Program-made: the position numbers and the translations under genes | NCBI RefSeq assembly: GCF_000620505.1 | Contig: NZ_KK211144.1 | Location: 725,824 to 789,823, forward strand | Source of the DNA: Sulfitobacter sp. 20_GPM-1509m | Lineage (GTDB): Bacteria; Pseudomonadota; Alphaproteobacteria; Rhodobacterales; Rhodobacteraceae | DNA: 64,000 nucleotides | Direction: 5' to 3' | In this document: in pieces, positions 26,226 through 35,818 of the stretch | Position numbering within the stretch: position 1 is the stretch's first letter | Layout: each line of letters begins with the position of its first letter | The notes under the pieces: model-generated | Told to the model about the DNA's origin: nothing | What the model saw: the letters and a program-made list of their open reading frames with translations, nothing else | Database searches by the model: none

Positions 26226-29159
26226 TCAACCGCGCAGGCGGCCTCCTTCGGGGTCAATGAACACAGGGGGGCACACCTCGACAACCGTGTCGATGCCACG
26301 CATGGCATCAACCAGCCGCAACCGGTCGCCATGACGCGCGGCACCGCCCCGCACAAAGCCCAACGCGATATAGTGGCCAAAGTCCGGCGAGAACGCAGCC
26401 GAGGTCACATAGCCCTGATCATTTTCGGGCACCGCCTCTGCCCCTTCGGAATAAAGATGCGCACCAGCGGTGAGTTTCTTGATTGCTCCGGCGGGTTTGA
26501 AACCCACCATTTGCTCGCGGTCGTCCTCCAGCAATCCGTCGCGGGCCGCCATCGTCTTGCCGATACAATCCTTGTTCGCCGAGATCATCCGCTCCATCCC
26601 GATGTCAAAAGCCGTCGTGCGTCCGTGGATTTCGGAATGGGTGATATGCCCCTTTTCCACCCGCAGCACGTTCAGCGCCTCCATCCCATAGGCCCCACCC
26701 GCCAGCGCTTCGGCCCGTTTGACCAGCACACGGAACAGCGCATCGCCATAGCGGGCGGGCACGGCCAGTTCATAGGCATGCTCGCCCGAGAACGAGATAC
26801 GGAACAGCCGCGCGTCGATCCCCGCCACACGCACCGGACCGCAGGCCATGAACGGCCAGCTTTCGTTGTCGATGGGGCTTTCGACCAGCCCGTTCACCAG
26901 ATCGCGCGATTTGGGGCCGGCAATGGCAAATTGCGCCCATTGTTCGGTCACCGACATGATCCGCACGTCCCATTCGGGGTGGTGCACCTGGGTGATAAAC
27001 TCAAGGTGGCGCATCACCTGCCCTGCGGCCGCTGTCGTCGTGGTCATGACATAATGCGTCTCGCCCAGCCGCGCGGTTGTGCCGTCGTCCATCACGAACC
27101 CGTCTTCGCGCAGCATCAGACCATAGCGCACCCGCCCGACCTTGAGCGTGGAAAACATGTTGGTATAGGCGAAATCCAGCAGCCTGGCGGCATCCGGCCC
27201 CTGAATGTCGATCTTGCCCAGCGTGGACACATCGCAGACGCCCACCGTGTTGCGGACAAAGCCGACCTCGCGGTCGCAGGACTGTCGCCAGTTGCTCTCT
27301 CCCTTGCGGGGGAAATAGCTGGGGCGATACCACAGCCCCGCCTCGATCATCGGCGCGCCCATGGCGACGCTGGCGGCGTGGGATGTGGTGTGCCGTTCGG
27401 GCGCAAACCCCTTGCCGCGCGACCCTGCACCCAAGGCGGCCAAGGGGACCGGCGTATAGGGCGGGCGGAAGGTGGTGGTGCCGGTTTCGGGAATGCCGCG
27501 GCCCGTCGCGTCGGCCAGCACGGCCAGGGCGGCCACGTTCGAGTTCTTGCCCTGATCCGTCGCCATCCCTTGCGTGGTGTAGCGTTTCATATGCTCGACC
27601 GAGCGGAAGTTTTCCGTGGCGGCCTGTTTCACATCCTTGACCGTCACATCGTTCTGGAAATCCAGCCACGCGCGGCCCTTGCCTGCGACGGCCCACAGCG
27701 GGGAAATCGCGTAGGCGGCATCGTCGGCCACCGGTATCTCGACATCTGCCACCGACTGGCCAAGCTCTTTCAGAACCGTCCGCGCCGCGTCGGCACCGGA
27801 TGCCAGACAGCCCTGCACCGAGAACACGCCCAGCGCCGCGCCCGCAACGGTCATGCCGGGGATCGACCCCGCCGTCGGCACAAAGCTGGCGATGCCTTCG
27901 TCCCACGTGGGCCGCCCGTTCATATGACAGGTCATGTGCACCGTCGGGTTCCAGCCGCCGGACATGGCCAGACAGTCGGTCGCCAGCTTCTCCTGCCCCG
28001 AGGTGGTCCGGTAGGTGATCGCATCCAGCCCCGTGCGGCCGGTGCTGTTGCACACCTGCGCGCCACGGATCAGGCGATAGTCGCCCTGCGCCAGCGCGTC
28101 GGTGCGGCTGTCGAGTACGGCGGTGACATGCACGCCGGCGTCGATCAGGTCCAGCGCGGTGCGGTGGGCCGCGTCGTTGTTGGCGAATACCGTGACCGCC
28201 TTGCCCGGAGCAACGCCCCAGCGGTTCAGATAGGCACGCACGGCCCCCGCCGTCATGATGCCGGGGCGGTCGTTGTTCTGGAACGCGATGGGCCGCTCCA
28301 GCGCGCCGGCCGCCAGAATGCTGCGCTGTGCGACGATGCGCCAGAAGGTTTCGCGCGGCAGCCGCCCGTCGGGGCGCGCGATGTGGTGCGACACCCGTTC
28401 CAGCGCGCCATAGGTGCCTTGATCGTAAGCCCCCGTGACCGTGGTGCGCGGCATCAGGCGCACGTTGTCCATGCCCGCAAGCTCGGCCACCACTTCGGCG
28501 GCCCAATCGGCCCCCGCCAGCCCGTCGACCGCCTCGGTCTCGGCCAGCAACCGCCCGCCCATGCGCGCGTCTTCGTCGGCCAGGATCACATCGGCCCCCG
28601 ACCGCGCCGCGACCAATGCAGCCATCAGACCCGCAGGCCCCGCGCCGATCACCAACAGGTCACAAAAGGCGTATGCCTTTTCATAGCGGTCCTGATCCGC
28701 CTGCCCGCTCAGCGCGCCCAGACCCGCCGCCCGCCGGATTGCAGGTTCGTAGAGCTTTTCCCAAAAGGCACGCGGCCACATGAATGTCTTGTAATAGAAA
28801 CCCGCCGACAGGAAGGGCGCGGCCAGATCATTGACCGCCAGCAGGTCAAAGTTCAGCGCCGGAAAGGCGTTTTGCGAGCGCACCTCCAACCCTTCGTAAA
28901 TTTCCTGCACCGTGGCCCGCACGTTGGGCTCACGCCCCGCGCCCACACCGACGGTCATCAGCGCATTCGGCTCCTCGCTGCCAGCGGTCAACACGCCGCG
29001 CGGGCGGTGATATTTGAACGACCGCCCCATCAGGCGCACGCCATTGGCCAACAGCGCCGAAGCAACCGTGTCGCCGTCGTGCCCCTGATATTCAATCCCG
29101 TCAAAGCGGAAGTGAACCGTGCTGTTCCGGTCGATGTGCCCCTTGCCTGCAACCCTCAT
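26226..29159 (-). CDS. soxA: Sarcosine oxidase alpha subunit
   Basis: This 977-residue subunit of heterotetrameric sarcosine oxidase oxidises sarcosine to glycine with transfer of the methyl carbon to tetrahydrofolate or its release as formaldehyde. An N-terminal 2Fe-2S-ferredoxin-like domain lacking the cluster (about 15-95) is followed by a dinucleotide-binding region (VIGAGPAGLMAAL near 165), and a C-terminal aminomethyltransferase (GcvT-like) half (about 590-970) that binds folate. The ATG at 29159 overlaps the soxD stop (ATGA). Length is as usual for the family. Confidence 0.95.
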   Translation of the reverse strand: MRVAGKGHIDRNSTVHFRFDGIEYQGHDGDTVASALLANGVRLMGRSFKYHRPRGVLTAGSEEPNALMTVGVGAGREPNVRATVQEIYEGLEVRSQNAFPALNFDLLAVNDLAAPFLSAGFYYKTFMWPRAFWEKLYEPAIRRAAGLGALSGQADQDRYEKAYAFCDLLVIGAGPAGLMAALVAARSGADVILADEDARMGGRLLAETEAVDGLAGADWAAEVVAELAGMDNVRLMPRTTVTGAYDQGTYGALERVSHHIARPDGRLPRETFWRIVAQRSILAAGALERPIAFQNNDRPGIMTAGAVRAYLNRWGVAPGKAVTVFANNDAAHRTALDLIDAGVHVTAVLDSRTDALAQGDYRLIRGAQVCNSTGRTGLDAITYRTTSGQEKLATDCLAMSGGWNPTVHMTCHMNGRPTWDEGIASFVPTAGSIPGMTVAGAALGVFSVQGCLASGADAARTVLKELGQSVADVEIPVADDAAYAISPLWAVAGKGRAWLDFQNDVTVKDVKQAATENFRSVEHMKRYTTQGMATDQGKNSNVAALAVLADATGRGIPETGTTTFRPPYTPVPLAALGAGSRGKGFAPERHTTSHAASVAMGAPMIEAGLWYRPSYFPRKGESNWRQSCDREVGFVRNTVGVCDVSTLGKIDIQGPDAARLLDFAYTNMFSTLKVGRVRYGLMLREDGFVMDDGTTARLGETHYVMTTTTAAAGQVMRHLEFITQVHHPEWDVRIMSVTEQWAQFAIAGPKSRDLVNGLVESPIDNESWPFMACGPVRVAGIDARLFRISFSGEHAYELAVPARYGDALFRVLVKRAEALAGGAYGMEALNVLRVEKGHITHSEIHGRTTAFDIGMERMISANKDCIGKTMAARDGLLEDDREQMVGFKPAGAIKKLTAGAHLYSEGAEAVPENDQGYVTSAAFSPDFGHYIALGFVRGGAARHGDRLRLVDAMRGIDTVVEVCPPVFIDPEGGRLRG

Positions 29160-29419
29160 CGCGCAACCTCCGACGCCAGTTTCGCGCCGAGTATGGCATG
29201 GGTCACCGTATTGCGTGTGACCACCAGCCACGCGCCACAACCGGCGTCATGGCTCCACAATTCCTCATGATCACCGGGCAAATTCTCGCGCAGGTACACA
29301 AAGTCCTGCCACGCATCGGCATCCGCATCGGGTGCGGGCCGGTGCAGCGCCACGGCTGCCCCCTGATAATAAAACTCGCGGCGGTCCCGTTCTCCGCAGA
29401 TCGGACAAGGCAAGCGCAT
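29156..29419 (-). CDS. soxD: Sarcosine oxidase delta subunit
   Basis: This 87-residue subunit has the N-terminal zinc-binding CPICGERDRREF motif and a conserved YLRENLPGDHEELW segment. The remaining zinc ligands are in the HDAGCGAW region. It overlaps soxA by 4 nt and lies between soxB and soxA as expected. Confidence 0.94.
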   Translation of the reverse strand: MRLPCPICGERDRREFYYQGAAVALHRPAPDADADAWQDFVYLRENLPGDHEELWSHDAGCGAWLVVTRNTVTHAILGAKLASEVAR

Positions 29420-29504
29420 GTTCAGTTCCTCTTGATGCGCAACGTCCGCATCTTCTCTGGTTCAAAAATGTTTCTGGCCCAAGCCCCGTCAGGAGCCCCG
29501 GCAG

Positions 29505-30779
29505 TCAGTGCAGATTGTGCTGAGACCCGGTGGCCTCTTCGTCCAAGATACCGCGCCCCGTGCGGAAACGGTCCAGCCGCAGTTTGGCCGCGACCGGATG
29601 CGGTGTGTCTGTCGCCAACAGATGCGCGAAGGTGTGGCCCGAGGCCGGTGTCGCCTTGAACCCGCCATAGCACCAACCGCAGTTCACATAGAGCCCGTCG
29701 ATATGGGTCCGGTCGATCACCGGCGAGCCGTCGGGCGTCATGTCCATGATCCCGCCCCAACTGCGCAGCATCTTGGCCTTGCCGATCACCGGCATCAGGG
29801 TCATCGCCGCCTCGACCACATGTTCCGCGGTGGGCAGGTTGCCGCGGCTGGCATAGCTGGAATACAGGTCCAGATCGCCGCCAAAGACCAGCCCGCCCTT
29901 GTCCGACTGGCTGATATAGAAATGGCCCATGCCATAGGTCACCACATGGTCGATGCAGGGTTTCAGCCCTTCGGTGACAAAGGCCTGCAAGACGTGGCTT
30001 TCGATGGGCAACCGCATGCCGGCCATCGCCGCCACCTGGCTGGACCGGCCCGCGACCACCATGCCGACCTTTTTCGCACGGATCGCCCCGCGCGTGGTCT
30101 GCACACCGCGCACTGCGCCGTTTTCGATGTCGATTCCGGTGACCTCGCATTGTTGGATCAGGTCCACGCCACGGCTGTCCGCCCCACGGGCAAAGCCCCA
30201 GGCGACCGCATCGTGCCGCGCAGTGCCGCCGCGTTTGTGATAGAGCCCGCCGTAGATCGGGAACCGCGTCTGGTCGAAATCCAGATAGGGCAGCAACCGC
30301 TGCACGCCTGCGCGGTCCAGCAGGATCGCGTCGTCGCCCTGAGCGATCATCTGGTTGCCGCGCCGCGCGAATGCGTCGCGCTGGCCGTCGGAATGGAACA
30401 GGTTGATGATGCCGCGCTGGGAATGCATGACGTTGTAGTTCAGGTCGTTTTCCAGCCCTTCCCACAGCTTCAACGAATGGCTGTAGAACTCCGAGTTGCC
30501 GGGCAGCATATAGTTGGCGCGCACGATGGTGGTGTTGCGCCCGACGTTGCCGCCGCCAAGGTATCCCTTTTCCAGAACCGCCACATTGGTGATGCCGTGT
30601 TGCGATGCCAGATAATGCGCCGTGGCCAGCCCGTGGCCGCCGCCACCGATGATGATGATGTCATATTCGGGCTTTGGGTCGGGATCGCGCCAGTGCGCCG
30701 TCCAGCCGGTGTTGCCTGTCAGGCCTTCTTTCAGGACCCGCAGGCCGGAAAACCCTTTTATCAGCCGATCAAAGCCCAT
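29505..30779 (-). CDS. soxB: Sarcosine oxidase beta subunit
   Basis: This 424-residue FAD-dependent subunit (D-amino-acid-oxidase fold) carries the site of sarcosine oxidation and the covalent FMN site. The FAD-binding motif IIIIGGGGHGLATAHYLA is at about residues 42-59, and a C-terminal GWCYGGFKATPASG segment is typical of the family. A GTG one codon upstream (30782) is also possible; ATG 30779 has AGGA 6 nt upstream. It is the first gene of soxBDAG. Confidence 0.95.
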   Translation of the reverse strand: MGFDRLIKGFSGLRVLKEGLTGNTGWTAHWRDPDPKPEYDIIIIGGGGHGLATAHYLASQHGITNVAVLEKGYLGGGNVGRNTTIVRANYMLPGNSEFYSHSLKLWEGLENDLNYNVMHSQRGIINLFHSDGQRDAFARRGNQMIAQGDDAILLDRAGVQRLLPYLDFDQTRFPIYGGLYHKRGGTARHDAVAWGFARGADSRGVDLIQQCEVTGIDIENGAVRGVQTTRGAIRAKKVGMVVAGRSSQVAAMAGMRLPIESHVLQAFVTEGLKPCIDHVVTYGMGHFYISQSDKGGLVFGGDLDLYSSYASRGNLPTAEHVVEAAMTLMPVIGKAKMLRSWGGIMDMTPDGSPVIDRTHIDGLYVNCGWCYGGFKATPASGHTFAHLLATDTPHPVAAKLRLDRFRTGRGILDEEATGSQHNLH

Positions 30780-30945
30780 CACCTGTCCTTTTCCCGCAGC
30801 ACACAGCCGGTACGCTGTCGCATTGGGAAAGAAGTATCAATGGGTCAGCGCAAGACCACCGGAATTTCCGACGCGCACCGGCCTACCAGCGACATGCGTT
30901 TCAGCGCAAAATTGCCAATGTGCTGCGCTCAGCGGCACAGCAGGC

Positions 30946-30974
30946 GCGGGCAAGGCATGATCTGCCCTGCCCGC
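30946..30974 (-). terminator. Hairpin downstream of the glutamate dehydrogenase gene
   Basis: A 12-bp stem with one mismatch (30946-30957 with 30963-30974) and a 5-nt loop lies 6 nt beyond the stop codon. There is no clear T-run, so it is a weak or Rho-assisted terminator at best. The rest of the 200-bp gap to soxB holds the expected soxB promoter region, without assignable boxes. Confidence 0.5.
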
Positions 30975-30980
30975 GTCCGG

Positions 30981-32411
30981 TCACAGACCCTTGGCGCGAT
31001 AGCTCGAAGCGACGCGGCCAATCGACACCAGATATGCGGCGGTGCGCAGATCCTTCACGTCATCGCGCGACCGCCAGACTTCGGCCATCGACTGATAGGC
31101 CGTGCGCATCGTATCCTCGAGACCCGAGCGCACCAGCTCAAGCTCGCCCGCGCCTTTCAGGTACTTGTCCTTGAAGTCGGGTGACAGGGTCCAGCCCAGC
31201 TCCTTGTCCTTGGACAGCCGCTCCAGCTCTTCCACGATCAACAGGTGGCGCGCCTCTTCCTGGCGGCGGCCCATCCGGCCGAACCGGATGTGACTCAGGT
31301 TCTTGACCCATTCGAAATAGGACACCGTCACACCGCCCGCGTTTGCGTACATATCGGGGATGATCACACAGCCCTTGTCGCGCAGGATCTCGTCCGCACC
31401 CGCCGTGACAGGACCGTTCGCAGCCTCGATGATCAGCGGTGCCTGAACCCGGTTGGCGTTGCTCAGGTTAATCACACCCTCAAGCGCGGCAGGGATCAGG
31501 ATGTCGCATTCGACCTCAAGCACCGACGCGCCGTCCTCGACATAGGCGGCATTGGGATAACCCTTCACGCCGCCATGATCGCGGATCCAGCGCGACACGG
31601 CCTCGACGTCGATGCCCTTGGCATCGACCAGCGCACCATCCCGTTCGATGATCCCGGTGATCAGCGCGCCGTCTTCTTCCGACAGGAACTTGGCCGCGTG
31701 ATAGCCAACGTTGCCCAGACCCTGCACAACCACGCGCTTGCCGTTCAGCGATCCGGTCAGGTTGGCCTTGGCCACGTCCTGCGGATGGCGAAAGAACTCT
31801 TGCAGCGCATATTGCACGCCGCGCCCCGTCGCCTCGACACGGCCCTGAATACCGCCCGCGTTGATCGGCTTGCCGGTCACGCAGGCCTTGGAGTTGATGT
31901 CCGTGGTGTTCATCCGCGCATATTGGTCCGCAATCCATGCCATCTCGCGTTCGCCGGTGCCCATGTCGGGGGCCGGTACGTTCTGGCTGGGATGGATCAG
32001 GTCACGTTTGGCCAACTCATAGGCAAACCTGCGGGTGATCAGCTCAAGCTCGTGTTCCTCGTATTCGCGCGGGTCGATACACAGGCCGCCCTTGGAGCCG
32101 CCAAAGGGCGCTTCGACCAGTGCGCATTTATAGGTCATCAGCGCCGCCAGCGCCTCGACCTCGTTCTGATTGACGCCAAGGCTGTAACGGATGCCGCCCT
32201 TGACCGGCTCCATATGCTCGGAATGGACCGATCGGTAACCGGTAAAGGTCTGGATCTTGCCGCGCAGGCGCACACCGAAACGAACCGTATAGGTCGCGTT
32301 GCAGACGCGAATTTTCTCTTCAAGACCGGGCGGAAGATCCATCAGCGCCACCGCCCTGTTGAACATCAGGTCTACACTTTCGCGGAAACTCGGTTCTTGC
32401 ACGTTGCTCAT
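30981..32411 (-). CDS. Glutamate dehydrogenase (Glu/Leu/Phe/Val dehydrogenase family)
   Basis: This 476-residue enzyme interconverts glutamate and 2-oxoglutarate plus ammonia. The active-site Lys region is PFGGSKGGL (about 100-110), and the Rossmann motif is VVQGLGNVGYHAAKF (about 214-228). The C-terminal extension is longer than in enteric GdhA, similar to NAD-preferring forms of Alphaproteobacteria; cofactor preference is not proven by sequence. The ATG at 32411 has AGGA 6 nt upstream. It lies just upstream of the sarcosine oxidase operon, which also feeds amino-acid nitrogen. Confidence 0.92.
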   Translation of the reverse strand: MSNVQEPSFRESVDLMFNRAVALMDLPPGLEEKIRVCNATYTVRFGVRLRGKIQTFTGYRSVHSEHMEPVKGGIRYSLGVNQNEVEALAALMTYKCALVEAPFGGSKGGLCIDPREYEEHELELITRRFAYELAKRDLIHPSQNVPAPDMGTGEREMAWIADQYARMNTTDINSKACVTGKPINAGGIQGRVEATGRGVQYALQEFFRHPQDVAKANLTGSLNGKRVVVQGLGNVGYHAAKFLSEEDGALITGIIERDGALVDAKGIDVEAVSRWIRDHGGVKGYPNAAYVEDGASVLEVECDILIPAALEGVINLSNANRVQAPLIIEAANGPVTAGADEILRDKGCVIIPDMYANAGGVTVSYFEWVKNLSHIRFGRMGRRQEEARHLLIVEELERLSKDKELGWTLSPDFKDKYLKGAGELELVRSGLEDTMRTAYQSMAEVWRSRDDVKDLRTAAYLVSIGRVASSYRAKGL

Positions 32412-32737
32412 GGTACTTCCTTTGATCGCGACTCGATTTTTTCGAGACAACTGACAGCAGCCTATGACGAAGCGGTAAACACTTGCGACTTTATTGGGCA
32501 GTTTTTGCAGAATTTATTTCGGGGCAAGCGGTTTTTTGCAGGCGGAAACAATCTTCGCGCCAGATCCGAAACTGTCGCCCCCGGCGCCATAACGGCGCCT
32601 TAATTGACGCAAAAACACCATAAAACCACAGTGATAGCCCCGTTCCGCCCGATTCTGACCATAATCAACAGTCATTAAAGACGCTGGCGAACTGGCCTCG
32701 TTGGTCCGTTGGCACGTAACAATATTGGACCTGCATC
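32412..32737. other. 326-bp intergenic region between glutamate dehydrogenase and tad-like operon
   Basis: This divergent region should hold promoters for both flanking genes. A short palindromic hairpin (GGCGCC at 32583-32588 and 32594-32599, loop ATAAC) followed by TTAATT is the only clear structure. No ORF of convincing composition or RNA gene was seen. Confidence 0.5.
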
Positions 32738-34171
32738 ATGACACGCATTTTACGTGACACGACATTCAGATCAGCAACTGCATCAACCAGCAGTGCGCGC
32801 GCAAAACTGCGCCGTTTCGTCAATGACGATGACGGGTCGATGACGATCTTTGCCTGTTTCCTGATCATGATGATGTTGCTGGTGGGCGGTATCGGCGTTG
32901 ACCTGATGCGCAGCGAGATGGAACGCACGCGGCTGCAAAACACAGTGGACCGCGCGGTTCTGGCCGCCGCAGATCTGGATCAGGAGATGGACCCCGAAGC
33001 GGTCGTGACCGACTATTTCGAAAAGTCCGGCCTGGGCAGCTACCTGCAAAGCGTCACCGTCGACGAAGGTTTGAACTTTCGCACGGTCACCGCCAAAGCC
33101 GCCACCAAATCCCCGACCCGCTTTATGAAGTTCATGGGCGTGCCTGAACTGAATGTACCCGCTGTGGGCACCGCAAGCGAACGCATAGCCAACGTGGAAA
33201 TCTCGCTGGTTCTGGATATTTCCGGCTCGATGTCCTCCAACAGCAAGATCGAAAACCTGCGCAACGCGGCCAAAGTGTTTGTCGATACGGTGATCCGCCC
33301 CGAAACCGAAGATCTGGTCTCGCTCTCACTGGTGCCATATTCCGAGCATGTGAACGTGGGCAAACCCATCTTTGACGAGTTGAAAACCGTTCACCGTCAC
33401 GAATTCTCCTATTGCCTCGAAATCCCGAACACGGAATTCAACAATGCCAAATTCGATCTGAGCAAACGCTACGACCAGATGCAGCACTTTCAGTGGAACT
33501 ATGACGGGTACAACAACGACCGCTCCGACACTGTCTGCCCGCGGTATGACTATGAAACCATCGCACCGCTCAGCCAGAATGCCACCGCGTTGAAATCCCA
33601 GATTGGCAAACTTCAGCCCCGCGCCGGGACCTCGATCTTTCTGGGGATGAAATGGGCCACCGCTCTTTTGGACCCGTCCTTCCGTCCCGTGATCAACAAC
33701 CTGATCAACGCGAATGAAATCGACCAGGAGTTTCTGGGGCGCCCTGTGGCCTATGACGACATCGAAACGCTGAAAACCATCATCCTGATGACCGACGGCA
33801 AGAACGACCGCTCGCACCGGATCGCGGACTGGGCCTACGATTCAGCCAGCGACTATGTCCACTGGAGCAACTACAACTTCAACTGGTATCTCAGCCGCTA
33901 CGTCAACAGCCGTGACCGCAAATACTACTATGAAGCCGATTATTATACCGCCAGCACGGGCGACTATCTGCTGGGCAATATCTGCGATGCCGCCAAGGAC
34001 AAAGGCATCGTGATCTGGGCCATCGGGTTCGAAGTTGACGACCACGGCGCCGACGAAATGCGCAAGTGCGCCTCGACCCCCAGCCACTTCTTCCGCGTCG
34101 AAGGCGTCCAGATCACCGAGGCGTTCAAATCAATCGCACGCACGATCAACCAGTTGAGGCTGACACAATGA
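32738..34171 (+). CDS. TadG-like protein with von Willebrand factor A domain
   Basis: This 477-residue protein resembles TadG of the Flp pilus (tad) system. A short cytoplasmic N-terminus with NDDDGSMTIF leads into one transmembrane helix (about 36-56). A periplasmic VWA domain begins near 152, with the metal-binding MIDAS motif DISGS (160-164). The C-terminal part is rich in Tyr/Asn. It is the first gene of a three-gene operon with two TadE-like proteins; no ATPase, secretin or pilin gene is nearby, so the core tad locus must lie elsewhere if present. Confidence 0.82.
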   Translation: MTRILRDTTFRSATASTSSARAKLRRFVNDDDGSMTIFACFLIMMMLLVGGIGVDLMRSEMERTRLQNTVDRAVLAAADLDQEMDPEAVVTDYFEKSGLGSYLQSVTVDEGLNFRTVTAKAATKSPTRFMKFMGVPELNVPAVGTASERIANVEISLVLDISGSMSSNSKIENLRNAAKVFVDTVIRPETEDLVSLSLVPYSEHVNVGKPIFDELKTVHRHEFSYCLEIPNTEFNNAKFDLSKRYDQMQHFQWNYDGYNNDRSDTVCPRYDYETIAPLSQNATALKSQIGKLQPRAGTSIFLGMKWATALLDPSFRPVINNLINANEIDQEFLGRPVAYDDIETLKTIILMTDGKNDRSHRIADWAYDSASDYVHWSNYNFNWYLSRYVNSRDRKYYYEADYYTASTGDYLLGNICDAAKDKGIVIWAIGFEVDDHGADEMRKCASTPSHFFRVEGVQITEAFKSIARTINQLRLTQ

Positions 34172-34704
34172 TCCGCTTTGTGATGAAAGGGCTGCGCAAG
34201 TTCCGCAAGGACGAACGCGGGTTCATGCTGATCGAATTCGCCCTGGCGATCCCGCTGATCTTTACCCTGTTCCTGACCTCGGTCGAACTGGGGATCTACA
34301 CCATGCGCCAGATGTTTCTGGACCGTGGTATGGACATGACCATTCGCGCAGTGCGCTTGCACACGGCCAAGAAATACACGCACACCGAGCTCAAGGATAT
34401 GATCTGCACCTACTCCGGCTTCCTGCCCGACTGCGACACTCAGCTTCGGCTGGAAATGAAGGAAGTGACGATGCGCGGTTTCAACGGTTTTGGCGCCCCC
34501 GCCGACTGTGTCGACACATCGCAACCCGTGACTCCGCTGCGGACGTTCTCGAACGGCGGCGATCATTCGGTGATGCTGCTGCGGGCTTGCTATATGTTCG
34601 ATCCGGTGTTTCGCCTGACCGGCATGGGTGAAGGCTTTACCAAAGATGGCGCAGGTCATGCCAAGATGGTCAGCGTTGCGGCCTTTGTTCAGGAGCCACG
34701 TTGA
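34168..34704 (+). CDS. TadE-like pseudopilin
   Basis: This 178-residue protein has the pseudopilin N-terminus ERGFMLIEFALAIPLIF (about 16-32), a hydrophobic helix with Glu after the Gly processing site, as in TadE/TadF. The remaining domain carries several Cys. The ATG at 34168 overlaps the TadG-like stop (ATGA). TadE/F pseudopilins are processed by the prepilin peptidase and are required for Flp pilus assembly. Confidence 0.8.
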   Translation: MIRFVMKGLRKFRKDERGFMLIEFALAIPLIFTLFLTSVELGIYTMRQMFLDRGMDMTIRAVRLHTAKKYTHTELKDMICTYSGFLPDCDTQLRLEMKEVTMRGFNGFGAPADCVDTSQPVTPLRTFSNGGDHSVMLLRACYMFDPVFRLTGMGEGFTKDGAGHAKMVSVAAFVQEPR

Positions 34705-35267
34705 TGTCCCTCACATCCCCCCTGCACTGGTTGCGCCGCTTTGCGCGCGACGAAGACGGCAACATCGCAATCGAGACGATCATCATCATCCCGATCCTGT
34801 TCTGGACTTACCTGAGCATGTTCGCGATCTTTGACGCCTACCGCCAATATGCGCTGAACGAAAAGGCCGCCTATACGATCGGCGACATGATCTCGCGGCA
34901 GACCACACCGCTGGACGATTCCTATATTGATGGCACGCGGGCGGTGCTGAAATATCTGACGCGCAGCCGGAACGGACAGGACCCGTCCATTCGGGTCACC
35001 TCGATCAAATATGATGCCAACAATGACGTCTACAAACGCGATTGGTCACATACCCGTGGTGCTGGCCTCACGGCGCTGAGCAATAACGATGTCCAAAACT
35101 GGCACGACCGCCTGCCGATCATGCTGCACAACGAACGTATCGTCGTGGTGGAAACCTTTGTGGAATACGATCCGCCCTTCAACACCGGGCTGAACGACAC
35201 CACGATCACGAACTTTATCTTCACCCGCCCGCGCTATTCGCCGCAGGTTCTGTGGGAAGGCAGCTAG
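34704..35267 (+). CDS. TadE/TadF-like pseudopilin
   Basis: This 187-residue protein also has the pseudopilin pattern, DEDGNIAIETIIIIPILFW, near residues 14-32. The start ATG at 34704 shares one base with the previous stop (TGATG); a TTG one codon earlier is less likely. The 3' end overlaps the convergent gene at 35264 by 4 nt. Confidence 0.78.
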   Translation: MSLTSPLHWLRRFARDEDGNIAIETIIIIPILFWTYLSMFAIFDAYRQYALNEKAAYTIGDMISRQTTPLDDSYIDGTRAVLKYLTRSRNGQDPSIRVTSIKYDANNDVYKRDWSHTRGAGLTALSNNDVQNWHDRLPIMLHNERIVVVETFVEYDPPFNTGLNDTTITNFIFTRPRYSPQVLWEGS

Positions 35268-35761
35268 CCCTTCAAATCCATGTCGCGCTGGGCGACCCTG
35301 ATCGCGATGATCTCGGACACTGATTTCGACTGCGCCCCCGGCGTCATGCCCCCGACGCCGATCCGGCGGCCAATGCGCCACCACAGCCCCGGTTGCCATG
35401 TGCGCGATCCGGGGCTTTTGGTTGTCAGCAAAAAGCCATTCGACGGTTTGAATGCGAAAAAGCCGCGGTCGACGCTTTCAATCTCGTCCATCGTTGCCAG
35501 AACCGTACCGGCAGTGTCACGCAATTCGGTCTCGGTCAGCACGACAGTGTGACGGGTCGCCTGCCACATGCGCACCGCCAGCCAGAGCGACGCGGCACCG
35601 ATCAACAGCAGGAACAGTTGCCAAGCCAAGGCGGGCGGCTGGAAAATTGCCAGATAGATCAGCAACAACCCCAACAGCGCCACCGAAATCACGCCTACGA
35701 TGCGCCGCCCGAACGAGGCGGATACGGCGGCCAGAACGTCGTCCGGGTCAATGTCTTGCAT
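35264..35761 (-). CDS. Membrane protein of unknown function
   Basis: This 165-residue protein has two closely spaced transmembrane helices (about 21-40 and 45-65) and a cytosolic C-terminal domain of about 95 residues. That arrangement resembles small PH-like-domain membrane proteins of Rhodobacteraceae, but I do not recognise a named family. It converges on the tad-like operon with a 4-nt overlap. Confidence 0.7.
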   Translation of the reverse strand: MQDIDPDDVLAAVSASFGRRIVGVISVALLGLLLIYLAIFQPPALAWQLFLLLIGAASLWLAVRMWQATRHTVVLTETELRDTAGTVLATMDEIESVDRGFFAFKPSNGFLLTTKSPGSRTWQPGLWWRIGRRIGVGGMTPGAQSKSVSEIIAIRVAQRDMDLKG

Positions 35762-35818
35762 GTAGGGTCCCCCAAGTTTTTATCCCTTTTGCATAGGTGG
35801 GCCACACGGGGCAAGCCG

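Noticed and set aside
26193..29270. A 1025-codon open frame on the plus strand across soxA
   Set aside because: It is the antisense shadow of a well-supported soxA gene in GC-rich DNA; composition (Arg/His/Gln/Gly-rich) is typical of such shadows.
30840..30980. A small plus-strand ORF (MGQRKTTG...) between soxB and glutamate dehydrogenase
   Set aside because: It has no ribosome-binding site of note, runs into the glutamate dehydrogenase gene antisense, and ends at a hairpin; coding is not supported.
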